A DNA stretch of 64,000 nt from Kaistia hirudinis (lineage in GTDB: Bacteria; Pseudomonadota; Alphaproteobacteria; Rhizobiales; Kaistiaceae), in assembly GCF_014196455.1 (NCBI RefSeq), contig NZ_JACIDS010000004.1:372001-436000 (forward strand). Direction: 5' to 3'. Of the stretch, positions 26,431-35,023 are shown in pieces. A program made the position numbers and the translations under genes. The notes below the pieces were generated by a model, which was not told where the DNA came from, did not search any database, and saw only the letters and a list, made by a program, of their open reading frames with translations. Each line of letters opens with the position of its first letter. Positions within the stretch are counted from its first letter, which is position 1.

Positions 26431-27501
26431 TCAGCCTTTCGCCGGCATCGCCTTGATGATGGCGACCGCCAGATCGAGATCGGCGAGACCGCCCGAGAGC
26501 GGCGTGCGCGGCGTCGCACCGTTCAGGATGCAATCGGCGAAATGCAGCCATTCGCGGCGGAAGGCGGTGTCCGGCGTTCCGGGCAGCACCGTCTCGACCG
26601 GCGCCTCGCCGACAGCCTCCTTGACGGTCACGAAGGCCGAGGCGTGCTTCCAGTACGGGTTCTGGAAAGTGATGCGCACCTCGTCCGTGTCGCCATGGAC
26701 GTGCAGGAACTCGTCCCACCATTCGTACTTCGCGACGCCGATGTCGAGATAACACGGAACACCGCCGGGAAATTCGAGCAGGGCGAGGAGCTGATCGCTG
26801 CCGACCGGGCGCGCATAGGCGACATGCGCCTCGGTGCCGAAGGCGCCGCGCAGCACAGCGAGATCATGACTGCCGAGCATCAGCAGCAGCAAATAATGAT
26901 CGCGATAGCCGGCATGATCGGGGCCGAGCGCCGCGTCGATACGCTGCGCGGCCGCAGCGCGGGCCGTGGCCATGACGTCGGGCGGAATGTCGCTCGCGCG
27001 ATGCTGCGTATAGAGCGCGCCGTAGCGATCGAACCGGCCGGCGAAATCATGGATCTGGATCGAGCGCGGGGTGCCGATCGCGGCGATCTTCTTGAGGCCC
27101 GTCTCATAGCCGGGATCGTAGAGCTTCATATAGCCGACCAGCGCGACGAGACCGCTCGCCTCAGCCTGCTCGACCAGGGGGCGTGCCTCTTCGGGCGTGA
27201 AGGCGAGCGGCTTCTCGACCAGCACATGTTTGCCGGCTGCCAGCGCGGCCGCGACGATCTCGCCATGGTCGTAGGTGCAGATCGCGACGGCATCGACGGC
27301 GGGATCGGCGAGCAGGGCACGATAGTCGGAATAGAGCGCGGAAACGGCATATTGGTCGCCGAGCTTCGCCAGCACGCCGGGCGAGATATCGCAGAGCGCC
27401 GCGACGCGGAAGGCCGGCAGCTCCTGGATGAAGGGGAGGTGCATGAGCTGGGCGATCTCGCCGCAGCCGATGACGCCGACGCCGATGACTTTGTCAGACA
27501 T
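26431..27501 (-). CDS. Gfo/Idh/MocA family oxidoreductase
   Basis: A 356-residue NAD(P)-dependent oxidoreductase. The N-terminal Rossmann fold reads GVGVIGCGEIAQLMHLPF, then ICTYDHGEIVAAAL and the family hallmark GKHVLVEKPLAFTPEEA (Lys of EKP). The C-terminal beta-sheet domain begins near residue 130. Such enzymes oxidise inositols, glucose derivatives or other sugars. It starts 1 bp after the stop of the upstream permease gene, so it belongs to the operon that begins at 31798. Confidence 0.9.
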   Translation of the reverse strand: MSDKVIGVGVIGCGEIAQLMHLPFIQELPAFRVAALCDISPGVLAKLGDQYAVSALYSDYRALLADPAVDAVAICTYDHGEIVAAALAAGKHVLVEKPLAFTPEEARPLVEQAEASGLVALVGYMKLYDPGYETGLKKIAAIGTPRSIQIHDFAGRFDRYGALYTQHRASDIPPDVMATARAAAAQRIDAALGPDHAGYRDHYLLLLMLGSHDLAVLRGAFGTEAHVAYARPVGSDQLLALLEFPGGVPCYLDIGVAKYEWWDEFLHVHGDTDEVRITFQNPYWKHASAFVTVKEAVGEAPVETVLPGTPDTAFRREWLHFADCILNGATPRTPLSGGLADLDLAVAIIKAMPAKG

Positions 27502-27502
27502 G

Positions 27503-28405
27503 TCAAGCCTTTACCGCGCCGGCCGTCAGCCCGGCGATGAACTGCCGCTGCATCAGGAGGAAGATGATGATCACGGGCAGCGTCGTGATCATCAAGGTCG
27601 CGAAATAGAGGTTCCACAGCGAATCATACTGCTGGAAGAAGGCGACGAGCCCGAGCGGGATCGTCTGCAGCTCCGGCTTCCTGAGCAGCAGGAACGCCAG
27701 GAAGAAATCGTTCCAGATCTCGATGAAGGCGAAGATCACAACCAGCGCGACGCCCGGCTTGACGAGCGGCAGCATGATCCGCGTCAGGATGGCGAGGCGG
27801 CTCGCGCCGTCGACCCGCGCCGCATCCTCGAGATCGGCCGGCAGCGTCAGGAAGAACGAGCGCAGGATGAAGACAGAGAGCGGCATCGACGTCGCGGCGT
27901 AGATCACGGCGAGGCCGAGGCGGTTGTTGATCATGCCGAGATCGCGGGCGACCAGGAAGAGCGGGATCGCCATGACCTGCGGCGGGACCAGCATGGCGGC
28001 GACCGTGACGGCGAGCACGACCGCGCGGCCGCGGAACTTGAGCCGGGCGAGCGCATAGGCGCAGGGCGTCGCGACGGCGACGAGGACTACCAGCGCCGCC
28101 GCCGTGATCGAGAGGCTGTTGACGATGCGGGAGCCGATGCCGGCGATGCGCCAGGCGTCCGCATAGTTCTGGAACACCAGTTCCTGCGGCGGTCCCCAGA
28201 CATTGTTGATGAGATCGGTCTTGGTCTTGAGCGAGCCGAACAGCACCCAGAGCAGCGGATAGACCGTCTGCAGCAGGACGATGCCGAGCGCGAGATAGAT
28301 GCCAGAGAATTCGAGGAGCCCGCGCCAGCCGAGATCACCGAGCGTATCGGCAACGCCGCGGCGTGCGGGTCGCGGAGTGGCGAAGGACGAGGTTCCGGCG
28401 GCCAT
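27503..28405 (-). CDS. CUT1 sugar ABC transporter permease (MalG-like)
   Basis: A 300-residue inner-membrane permease with six predicted helices. The ATPase-coupling EAA loop is PADLEDAARVDGASRLAILTRIMLPLVKP near residue 200. The N-terminal cytoplasmic part is short and Arg-rich. It overlaps the upstream permease stop by one base and pairs with it. The operon has no ATP-binding gene, so an ATPase from elsewhere is needed, for example the UgpC/SmoK-type protein at 58811 or another in the genome. Confidence 0.92.
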   Translation of the reverse strand: MAAGTSSFATPRPARRGVADTLGDLGWRGLLEFSGIYLALGIVLLQTVYPLLWVLFGSLKTKTDLINNVWGPPQELVFQNYADAWRIAGIGSRIVNSLSITAAALVVLVAVATPCAYALARLKFRGRAVVLAVTVAAMLVPPQVMAIPLFLVARDLGMINNRLGLAVIYAATSMPLSVFILRSFFLTLPADLEDAARVDGASRLAILTRIMLPLVKPGVALVVIFAFIEIWNDFFLAFLLLRKPELQTIPLGLVAFFQQYDSLWNLYFATLMITTLPVIIIFLLMQRQFIAGLTAGAVKA

Positions 28406-29364
28406 CAGACGGCGAGCCTCGAGCGGCGCATCAGCGCGAGCAGCAGCACGCAGGCGAGGCCGACGATCAGGAACAGTACATAGCCCATGGCCGAGGCATA
28501 GCTCATCTGCCCGTCCTGGAAGGCCTTGGTCATCATATAGGTGAGCGCGACCTCCGTCGCGTGGTTCGGGCCGCCCTTGGTCAGGACATAGACGATGTCG
28601 AAATTGCGCACGAAGGCGCCGGAGAGACCGAGGATCGTGTTGATGAAGACGATCGGCATGATCAGCGGCAGCGTGATGTGCCAGAAGCGGCGGACGCGGC
28701 TCGCGCCGTCCATGGTCGCCGATTCATAGAGGTCGGTCGGGATGGTCTGCAGGCCGGCGAGATAGATGACGGCGTGGAAGCCGAGCCATTTCCAGACATC
28801 GACGGCGATGACCGAATAGAGCGCGATATGCGCGTCGCCGAGCCAGGATTGCTTGAGTGCCCCGAGGCCGACGGCGTCGAGGCCGGCATTCAGGAGGCCG
28901 AAGACGGGATTGTAGATCCATGACCAGAGCAGCCCGACCGCCACGAAGGACATGGTGACCGGGATGAAGGCGGCGGCGCGGAAGAAGGCCCGGCCGAGCA
29001 GCGCGCGGTTGAGGAGGAGCGCCAGCGCGAGGCCGAGGATGTTCTTCAGCACCAGCACGGAGAGCACGAAGATCAGATTGTTCTCGATCGCGCCGAGGAA
29101 GATCGGATCGCGGGCGAGACGCCAGTAATTGGCGAGACCGGCAAAGCGCGGCTCCGAGAAGCCGTCCCAGTTGGTGAGGCTCAGCCAGAAGCCGTGCAGG
29201 AACGGCCAGACATAGAACAGCGCGAACAGGATGCCGGCCGGCAGGATCATCCAGAAGGCGACCGCGCCGTCCCCGGTCTCGGGGCGCCGTGGCGCCCCGA
29301 GACGTGCAGGCTTGCGGCCGGGAGAGGGGGCCTTCGCCTGCTCTGGGAGGACGTCGGTCGGCAT
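28405..29364 (-). CDS. CUT1 sugar ABC transporter permease (MalF/UgpA-like)
   Basis: A 319-residue inner-membrane permease. A 35-residue hydrophilic Pro/Arg-rich N-terminus precedes AFWMILPAGILFALFYVWPF; five further helices follow. The EAA loop is PTDLYESATMDGASRVRRFWHITLPLIMP, and ILGLSGAFVRNFDIVYVLTKGGPNHATEV is the typical substrate-path segment. The start is ATG 29364; the longer frame upstream belongs to no recognised domain. It forms the channel with the permease at 27503. Confidence 0.92.
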   Translation of the reverse strand: MPTDVLPEQAKAPSPGRKPARLGAPRRPETGDGAVAFWMILPAGILFALFYVWPFLHGFWLSLTNWDGFSEPRFAGLANYWRLARDPIFLGAIENNLIFVLSVLVLKNILGLALALLLNRALLGRAFFRAAAFIPVTMSFVAVGLLWSWIYNPVFGLLNAGLDAVGLGALKQSWLGDAHIALYSVIAVDVWKWLGFHAVIYLAGLQTIPTDLYESATMDGASRVRRFWHITLPLIMPIVFINTILGLSGAFVRNFDIVYVLTKGGPNHATEVALTYMMTKAFQDGQMSYASAMGYVLFLIVGLACVLLLALMRRSRLAV

Positions 29365-29377
29365 GTCCGCGCGCCGG

Positions 29378-30343
29378 CTACGGAACCCGCCCGGGCGCGC
29401 CGGGCGGAGTGAGGACCAGGCCGAGCGTGTCGCGGATATAGGCGATGCTCTCCAGCGCCGATTGCTCGGCCGTCTTCTGCGACGCGTCGAGCTCGATGAT
29501 GGCAAGGCCCGCATAGTCATTGTCGAGCAGCACGTCGACGAGGGCGGGCAGGTCGACGACGCCGGCGCCGAGTTCGCAGAAGGCCGCATAGCGGTCATAG
29601 CCCTTGAGCGCCGGATCGACTGCGGAATCCTTGAAGTGCATGTAGCGCACCGCCGAGATGTAGGTCTTCAGCGCGTCGACGGGATCGGAATTGGTGTGGA
29701 CCAGATGCGCCGGGTCGATGCACAGCCCCGCTACGGAGGTGTCGAGCTCGTCCATCATCCGGTCGAGCTGGTCGCGCCGCTCGATGAAGGTATCGAGATG
29801 CGGGTGGTAGACGGTGTCGATGCCCAGATCCTTGGTCCGCCGGCCTATATCCTCGAGCGCACGGCAGAAATCGACATAGTCCTGCTTGGTGTGCGGGCCG
29901 GCGACGCCTTCCGAGGGGCCGCCGCCGAGCACGAGCACCGGCGCGCCGAAGCCCTTCAGCAGCCGGGCGAGCCCGACGAGCACGTCGCGCTCATATTCCC
30001 AGGCGACCGGGTTGGTGAAGATCGCATTCACATAGAGCGAGGAAAGGCGGATGCCGTTCGCCGTCTGCTCCTCGGAAAGCAGCGCATAGCGGCGCAGAAT
30101 GTCGGTGTCGGTCGTGACGCCCATCGGCGCCTGATTGCCGAGCTGCATATATTTGCGGGCGTACTGGTCCGAAAGGCTCGTGAAGGCGAGGATCTCGAAC
30201 CAGCCGAAGCCCTGCTCGGCGAGGAACTTGATCGCCGGCCGCAGAGGCTGGCCCGTGAGGTCCCAGCTGTTCAGATGGTAGCCGATCGAGAAGCGCTGAC
30301 GCTCGGAGCGGGGCTTGGTCATGGTTTCACCAGACTTGGACAT
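29378..30343 (-). CDS. Sugar phosphate isomerase/epimerase family protein (xylose isomerase-like TIM barrel)
   Basis: About 321 residues with an AP endonuclease 2/xylose isomerase-like barrel. Recognisable strands are FSIGYHLNSWDL, GFGWFEILAFTS, VLVLGGGPSEGVAG, DTVYHPHLDTFIE (metal His and Glu), LCIDPAHLVHTNSDPV (Asp, His), RYMHFKDSAVDP and DYAGLAIIELDAS (Glu). The metal ligands are all present. Relatives include inosose dehydratases and sugar epimerases, consistent with the neighbouring Gfo/Idh enzyme. The start is uncertain between ATG 30343 and ATG 30322. Confidence 0.85.
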   Translation of the reverse strand: MSKSGETMTKPRSERQRFSIGYHLNSWDLTGQPLRPAIKFLAEQGFGWFEILAFTSLSDQYARKYMQLGNQAPMGVTTDTDILRRYALLSEEQTANGIRLSSLYVNAIFTNPVAWEYERDVLVGLARLLKGFGAPVLVLGGGPSEGVAGPHTKQDYVDFCRALEDIGRRTKDLGIDTVYHPHLDTFIERRDQLDRMMDELDTSVAGLCIDPAHLVHTNSDPVDALKTYISAVRYMHFKDSAVDPALKGYDRYAAFCELGAGVVDLPALVDVLLDNDYAGLAIIELDASQKTAEQSALESIAYIRDTLGLVLTPPGAPGRVP

Positions 30344-30397
30344 GTCGCCGGATCCGGGACCTTGCACGCGCAACGCCTCGGGAAATTGCGGGAAAGG

Positions 30398-30430
30398 GCG
30401 CCGCCGCCCGGGAGGGAAAGGCGGCGGCGC
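30398..30430 (-). repeat. Intergenic 11-bp GC hairpin after the sugar-binding protein gene
   Basis: GCGCCGCCGCC (30398-30408) pairs perfectly with GGCGGCGGCGC (30420-30430). On the minus strand it lies 19 bp behind the binding-protein stop (30449) and upstream of the isomerase-like gene. No T tract follows, so transcription may continue while the upstream mRNA is protected. Confidence 0.65.
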
Positions 30431-30448
30431 AAAGTACCGGTCAGAAGC

Positions 30449-31798
30449 TCACTTGGGCGGCCACTGGCCGGATGCCTTGACCTCGTCGAAGGCGGTCTGG
30501 ACGGAAGCGGCGGCCGCTTCCGGCGTCATCGTGCCGCCGACCACGCCGGCGATCGCAGATGCCGTCGCGGTTGCGACTTCCGAGGGCCAGATCCAGTCGA
30601 GGAACTTGATCGTGGCCGGGAAGGCCTCCTTGCGCAGTTCGATCGCATAGGGCGCGTCGACCTGCGGGACGCCCTTGATCGAGGCGGCGATCGGCTGTTC
30701 CGGCGCCAGATAGAGCGTCGCGACCTCGGGCCGCGTCAGATATTCGATGAAGCCGATGGCCGCATCGACCTTCTCCGGCGGGATGTTCGAGGACAGGCAG
30801 ATGCCGTTGTCCGGGCCGCCGCCATGGCCGGGATTGCCCGGCGTGCCGTCCATCTTCGGGAAGGCGAAGACGCCCCACTTGAAGTCCTTGACGGTCTGCT
30901 GCAGCGAGGGAATTTCCCAGGTGCCGCCGTAATACATGGCGCTCTTGCCGGCGGCGAAGGCGGCGCGCATGCCGTCCTGGTCGACCGAGAGCGAGTCCTT
31001 CGACAGGACGCCGTCATCGACCCACTGCTTGATCAGCTTGAACGCCTCGACATCGGGCGCGTCGGTGAACTTGGTCGTGCCCTCGAGATTGGTCTGCGTC
31101 TTGGCGATGGCGTCGCCCGAGGCCTGCGAGAAGGTCTCGAAGAACCACATCGGCCACATGACCGTGTTCGAGCCCTGGTGCAGCAGCGGAATGACGCCGG
31201 CTTCCTTCAGCTTCGGAACGGCGGCCTTGAGATCGGCATAGGTCTTCGGCACGGGGATGCCGAGCTTCTCGAACAGATCGACATTGTAGTAGATCGTCGA
31301 GGTCGACAGCGTCGAGATCGGCACGCCATAGACTTCGCCATTCGTCGTGTAGGCGGCCAGCGCGGCCGGGTCGATGCGGTCCTTGAAGGGGCCGATCTTG
31401 TCGGTGATCGGCGAGACCAGCTTGCGGCGGATATAGACGCCATTGGTGTAGAAGGCCGGGCAGGCGATGAGGTCCATCTCCTGGTCGGCCATGCGCGCGG
31501 TCATCATCCGCTGGATGCCGTCGCCCTGGGCGCCCTGCGCATCCCATTCGACGGCCGTGACCTGCGGATAGGCCTTGATGAAGCCGCTCACGACCTCGTC
31601 GAGGATCTTCTGCTGCTCGTCCGGCGTCTGGCGCGGCGCGAGGCGATCGAGCGCCGAGGCGCCGAAGACCTTGAGCGTCACGCCATCGGCGTAGCTCGCG
31701 GCGGGCGCCGCGAGGAGGCCGAGCCCGACGAGGCCGGCTGCGAGACGGCGCCGCAACAGGCGGCGTGATGATTTGGTAGTTCCCTGCTGGATTGGCAT
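30449..31798 (-). CDS. CUT1 sugar ABC transporter substrate-binding protein
   Basis: A 449-residue extracytoplasmic solute-binding protein (family 1). The N-terminus MPIQQGTTKSSRRLLRRRL plus LVGLGLLAAPAASYADG is an Arg-rich signal sequence. The mature protein has VTLKVFGASALDRLAPRQTP, YGVPISTLSTSTIYYNVDLFEKLGI, AAFAAGKSAMYYGGTWEIPSL and GFIEYLTRPEVATLYL, in the usual order. It is the first gene of the operon ending at 24730 and supplies the permeases at 27503 and 28405. The sugar is not known. Confidence 0.92.
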   Translation of the reverse strand: MPIQQGTTKSSRRLLRRRLAAGLVGLGLLAAPAASYADGVTLKVFGASALDRLAPRQTPDEQQKILDEVVSGFIKAYPQVTAVEWDAQGAQGDGIQRMMTARMADQEMDLIACPAFYTNGVYIRRKLVSPITDKIGPFKDRIDPAALAAYTTNGEVYGVPISTLSTSTIYYNVDLFEKLGIPVPKTYADLKAAVPKLKEAGVIPLLHQGSNTVMWPMWFFETFSQASGDAIAKTQTNLEGTTKFTDAPDVEAFKLIKQWVDDGVLSKDSLSVDQDGMRAAFAAGKSAMYYGGTWEIPSLQQTVKDFKWGVFAFPKMDGTPGNPGHGGGPDNGICLSSNIPPEKVDAAIGFIEYLTRPEVATLYLAPEQPIAASIKGVPQVDAPYAIELRKEAFPATIKFLDWIWPSEVATATASAIAGVVGGTMTPEAAAASVQTAFDEVKASGQWPPK

Positions 31799-31886
31799 CT
31801 GGTTCTCCGTTGTTCCCCAGATCGAGGCAGTGCCTCGAGACCAAATTCATTGATGGTCATACGATCCTGTGCGCCGGTTTCGATTT

Positions 31887-31916
31887 TTGTCAATCCTGTA
31901 AGCACGCACGTAAATT
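31887..31916 (+). promoter_or_regulatory. Candidate sigma-70-like promoter of the second BMP operon
   Basis: TTGTCA (31887-31892) and TAAATT (31911-31916) are spaced 18 bp apart. Use of this promoter would give a long leader of about 350 nt before the BMP start at 32275. Confidence 0.4.
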
Positions 31917-31935
31917 TGGCAGTTTCCGATCGAAA

Positions 31936-31954
31936 TTGGTCAAGCCGTGATCAA
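31936..31954. promoter_or_regulatory. Dyad TTGGTCA-N5-TGATCAA, candidate operator
   Basis: Half-sites TTGGTCA (31936-31942) and TGATCAA (31948-31954) are complementary at six of seven positions. The dyad lies about 20 bp downstream of the candidate promoter, a position suited to a repressor. The regulator could be the MarR protein encoded at 39732 (inference). Confidence 0.4.
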
Positions 31955-32274
31955 GTTCGCGCAGGATCCGGCATGCCTCGATTGGTTGAAACGCCTAGAG
32001 TTTCGAGCCTCGCGCTGCGGCTGTGCAGGCGAATGCCGATTCACGCGCCGCTGGCGCGTTCGGCTGGTTCCGGCGACCATTCTGCCCATTCGGTAGGCAT
32101 TATTGCCCCGTGCACGGTTGTGCCGACCCGATTGACAAATGCCAAAACTCGCGCAGGATCATATGACCACCAACGATATCCGGTGATCGGCGCAGGGAAA
32201 GCAAGCCGGGCCGGGAGGTCGGTGATGGGCGCGTCAAACGCGATCGTTTCTCAACTCCAGAGGTCCCGATCATC

Positions 32275-33285
32275 ATGTCCAGCTGGTCTCGCCGTCTCAT
32301 CGCGCTCGCCGGGGCTTCCGCCCTCGCGCTCGCGGCCAACGCCGCCTCGGCGAAGGAAGTGTCCATCGCCGCGATCTCGGGCTATTTCGCGCAGGGTTTC
32401 GGCGTCTCGATCGTCGACGGCCTCAAGAAGGCCGAGAAGGATTTCGGCATCAAGCTGAAGCTGGTCGACACGGGAAACCGTGCGCTCGACTATGAGGAGC
32501 AGTTCAACAACATCGCCAAGGACGGATCCTACGATCTCGTCTTCGTCATGGGCTGGGAACTGGTCGACGCGCTGCAGAAGACCGCCGCCGCCTATCCGAA
32601 CACGCATTTCGTGTTCATCGACGGCGTGCTCGATTCCAAGAACATCATCTATGCGAATTTTGCGCAGAACCAGGGTTCGTTCCTGGCCGGCGCGCTCGCC
32701 GCGTCGATGGCCGAGAAGGGCAGCGCCATCGCCGGTCTCGGCGACGGCAAGGCGATCGGCTTCGTCGGCGGCCGCGACATTCCGGTGATCCGCGACTTCC
32801 TCGGGGGCTATGAGGCGGGCGCCAAGGCCGCCGCGCCGGATGTGCGCCTCGACGCCGTCTTCGCCGGCACGTTCGACGATCCGGCCAAGGGTTCCGAGCT
32901 GACCATGGCGCTCTACGGCCAGGGTTCGGACATCGTCTACAACGTCGCCGGTCCGACGGGCGAGGGCGTGCTGCAGGCCTCCGCCGCGGCCGACAAATAT
33001 TCGATCGGCGTCGATATCGACCAGTGCGGCGTCGCGCCGGGCCATGTCATGGCGTCGATGCTGAAGAAGGCCGATGTCGCCGTCTACAGCCTCGTCAAGG
33101 ATGTCGTCGACGGCAAGCCGCCGGAGCCCGGTTCGATCCACACCTATGACCTGAAGTCGGGTGGCGTCGAGCTGCTGCTCTGCCCGCAGGTCGTGGACAA
33201 GATCCCGGCCGAGGTGAAGGCGAAGGTCGAGGCGCTCAAGGCTGACGTCGTCTCCGGCAAGATCACCGTCCCCACGGTGAAGTAG
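32275..33285 (+). CDS. BMP family periplasmic binding protein (second system)
   Basis: A 336-residue extracytoplasmic protein. The signal peptide (RRLIALAGASALALAANAASA) is cut before KEVS. The BMP domain shows IAAISGYFAQGFGVSIVDGLKKAEKDFG, DLVFVMGWELVDALQKTA, ANFAQNQGSFLAGALAAS, GGRDIPVIRDFLGGYEAGAK, IVYNVAGPTGEGVLQAS and YSIGVDIDQCGVAPGHV. It is only distantly similar to the BMP protein at 5437, so the ligand is likely different. It heads a plus-strand run of transporter and nucleoside-catabolic genes reaching 41536. An inverted repeat element follows the stop. Confidence 0.92.
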   Translation: MSSWSRRLIALAGASALALAANAASAKEVSIAAISGYFAQGFGVSIVDGLKKAEKDFGIKLKLVDTGNRALDYEEQFNNIAKDGSYDLVFVMGWELVDALQKTAAAYPNTHFVFIDGVLDSKNIIYANFAQNQGSFLAGALAASMAEKGSAIAGLGDGKAIGFVGGRDIPVIRDFLGGYEAGAKAAAPDVRLDAVFAGTFDDPAKGSELTMALYGQGSDIVYNVAGPTGEGVLQASAAADKYSIGVDIDQCGVAPGHVMASMLKKADVAVYSLVKDVVDGKPPEPGSIHTYDLKSGGVELLLCPQVVDKIPAEVKAKVEALKADVVSGKITVPTVK

Positions 33286-33307
33286 GCCGGTGCTGCGTTC
33301 TTGAACT

Positions 33308-33460
33308 CTCCCCTTGAGGGAGGGTCAAAACCGCTTAGCGGCTTTGGGGAGGGGTCCGCCGGATCCAACGGCGAGAACGCTTGGGCCTTGCCCAAGCTAG
33401 CCCCCTCCCGAAGCCGCTGTCGCTTCGCTCCGCGCCTTCGACCTCCCCTCAAGGGGGAGG
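33308..33460. repeat. Intergenic repeat with inverted termini between BMP gene and ATPase gene
   Basis: The left end CTCCCCTTGAGGGAGGGT (33308-33325) and right end ACCTCCCCTCAAGGGGGAGG (33441-33460) are inverted versions of each other with two or three mismatches. Between them are a smaller hairpin (AACCGCTTAGCGGCTTT) and TTGGGCCTTGCCCAA. Elements with such ends are scattered in many Rhizobiales genomes. It separates binding-protein and ATPase genes that otherwise look like one operon. Confidence 0.75.
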
Positions 33461-33496
33461 TTCAGAACGTGTCTCTTGCTCGCCGGACCGATCACC

Positions 33497-35023
33497 ATGT
33501 CCCTCGCCATCGAGCTGAAATCGATCACGAAGCGGTTCGGCTCCTTCGTCGCCAACGAGGATGTGAGCCTCGCCGTCGAGCGCGGTCGTATTCACGCGAT
33601 CATCGGGGAGAACGGCGCGGGCAAGACGACGCTGATGAACGTCCTTTTCGGGCTGCTGCAGCCGGACGAGGGCGAGATCTTCATCGACGGCGAGAAGAAG
33701 GTGCTGCCCAATCCCGCCGCGGCCATCGCGGCCGGCATCGGCATGGTGCACCAGCACTTCAAGCTCGTGCCCTCGCTCACCGTGGCCGAGAACGTGTTTC
33801 TCGGCATGGAGATCCGCAAGGGCGGCCTCATCGACCACAAGGCACAGATCGCGCGCACCGCCGAGCTGTCGCAGAAGTTCGGCCTGCGGGTCGATCCCGG
33901 CGAGCGGGTCGGGCTGCTCTCGGTGGGCATCGAGCAGCGCATCGAGATCCTGAAGGTGCTGGCCCGTGGCGCGCGCACCATCATCCTGGATGAGCCGACC
34001 GCCGTACTGACGCCGCAGGAGAGCCGCGAACTCTTCCAGACGCTGCGCGGCTTCGTCGCGCAGGGCATGACCGTGCTCTTCATCTCGCATCATCTCGAAG
34101 AGGTCATGGAGGTCTCCGACACCGTGACCGTGCTGCGCCATGGCAAGGAGGTCGCGACGCGGCCGACGGCGGAGCTCACCAAGGCCGATCTCGTGCAGAT
34201 GATGGTCGGCCGCGCCGTCTCCTTCGACCGCCGCCCGCGCGGCCCCGTGACGGGCAAGCCGGTGCTGGAGGTCTCGGACCTTTGGGCGCGCGACGAGCGC
34301 GGATTGCAGGCGCTGAAGGGCGTCTCGTTCCAGGTCCGCGCCGGCGAGATCGTCGGCATCGCCGGTGTCGCCGGCAATGGTCAGACGGAGCTCGCCGAGG
34401 TGCTGTCCGGCCTTCGCCCGGCCTCGCACGGTACGATCATGCTGGCCGGACAGGCGATCCAGAACCGCTCGGCGCGCGCGATCCGCCATGCCGGCGTGGC
34501 ACATGTGCCGGGCGATCGTCTGGTGCGCGGCGTCGACCGCGGCGCCTCCGTCGCGCAGAACATCCTGATGGGCCGGCAGGACCAGAGCCCCTGGTCGCGC
34601 TTCGGCGTCATCGACCGAACCTATCTGAACGAGCAGACCAAGCGGCTGATCAGTCGTTTCGATATCCGTACGCGTTCGCCGGAAACGCCGGTGAAGAGCC
34701 TTTCGGGCGGCAATATCCAGAAGGTCGTGCTGGCGCGCGAATTCTCCGGCGATGCCGGCTTCCTGCTCGTCGACCAGCCGACGCGCGGCGTCGATATCGG
34801 CGCGACCGAGGCCATCCATTCCGAAATCATGCGTCAGCGCGAGGCGGGCAAGGCGATCCTGCTCATCTCGGTCCAGCTCGACGAACTCATCGCGCTCGCC
34901 GACCGCATCCTCGTTATGTTCGCCGGGCGCATCATGGGCGATCTGCCCGGCGAGGGTGTCAGCGAGGAGGCGATTGGCCTGCTGATGGCCGGCGTCGAAA
35001 GCGCCCCGGCGGAGGTCGCATGA
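33497..35023 (+). CDS. BMP-type nucleoside ABC transporter, ATP-binding protein (second system)
   Basis: A 508-residue tandem ATPase. Domain 1: Walker A GENGAGKT, signature LSVGIEQR, Walker B IILDEPTAVL, H-loop ISHHLEE. Domain 2: degenerate Walker A GVAGNGQTEL, signature LSGGNIQK, altered Walker B LLVDQPTRGVD. The start is ATG 33497 (MSLAIELKSITKRFG) after the repeat element; a few upstream in-frame codons are not conserved. Its stop overlaps the next permease start (ATGA). It powers uptake of the BMP ligand. Confidence 0.93.
   Translation: MSLAIELKSITKRFGSFVANEDVSLAVERGRIHAIIGENGAGKTTLMNVLFGLLQPDEGEIFIDGEKKVLPNPAAAIAAGIGMVHQHFKLVPSLTVAENVFLGMEIRKGGLIDHKAQIARTAELSQKFGLRVDPGERVGLLSVGIEQRIEILKVLARGARTIILDEPTAVLTPQESRELFQTLRGFVAQGMTVLFISHHLEEVMEVSDTVTVLRHGKEVATRPTAELTKADLVQMMVGRAVSFDRRPRGPVTGKPVLEVSDLWARDERGLQALKGVSFQVRAGEIVGIAGVAGNGQTELAEVLSGLRPASHGTIMLAGQAIQNRSARAIRHAGVAHVPGDRLVRGVDRGASVAQNILMGRQDQSPWSRFGVIDRTYLNEQTKRLISRFDIRTRSPETPVKSLSGGNIQKVVLAREFSGDAGFLLVDQPTRGVDIGATEAIHSEIMRQREAGKAILLISVQLDELIALADRILVMFAGRIMGDLPGEGVSEEAIGLLMAGVESAPAEVA

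Larger units (their letters stand above)
31799..32274. other. Divergent regulatory region between two binding-protein operons
   Basis: No gene is visible in these 476 bp. The left third is AT-rich and carries a good plus-strand promoter candidate at 31887-31916 and a dyad at 31936-31954. The remaining 320 bp before the BMP gene contain a second TTGACA at 32132-32137 and no clear structured leader. The purine riboswitch consensus was looked for and not recognised. Confidence 0.6.

Noticed and set aside
31799-32274. Purine riboswitch upstream of the nucleoside-type importer
   Set aside because: The three-stem consensus with its conserved loop bases was not found.
33301-33475. A transposon or insertion sequence between the BMP gene and the ATPase gene
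   Set aside because: There are inverted ends but no transposase and only about 150 bp, so a non-coding palindromic repeat is the better call.
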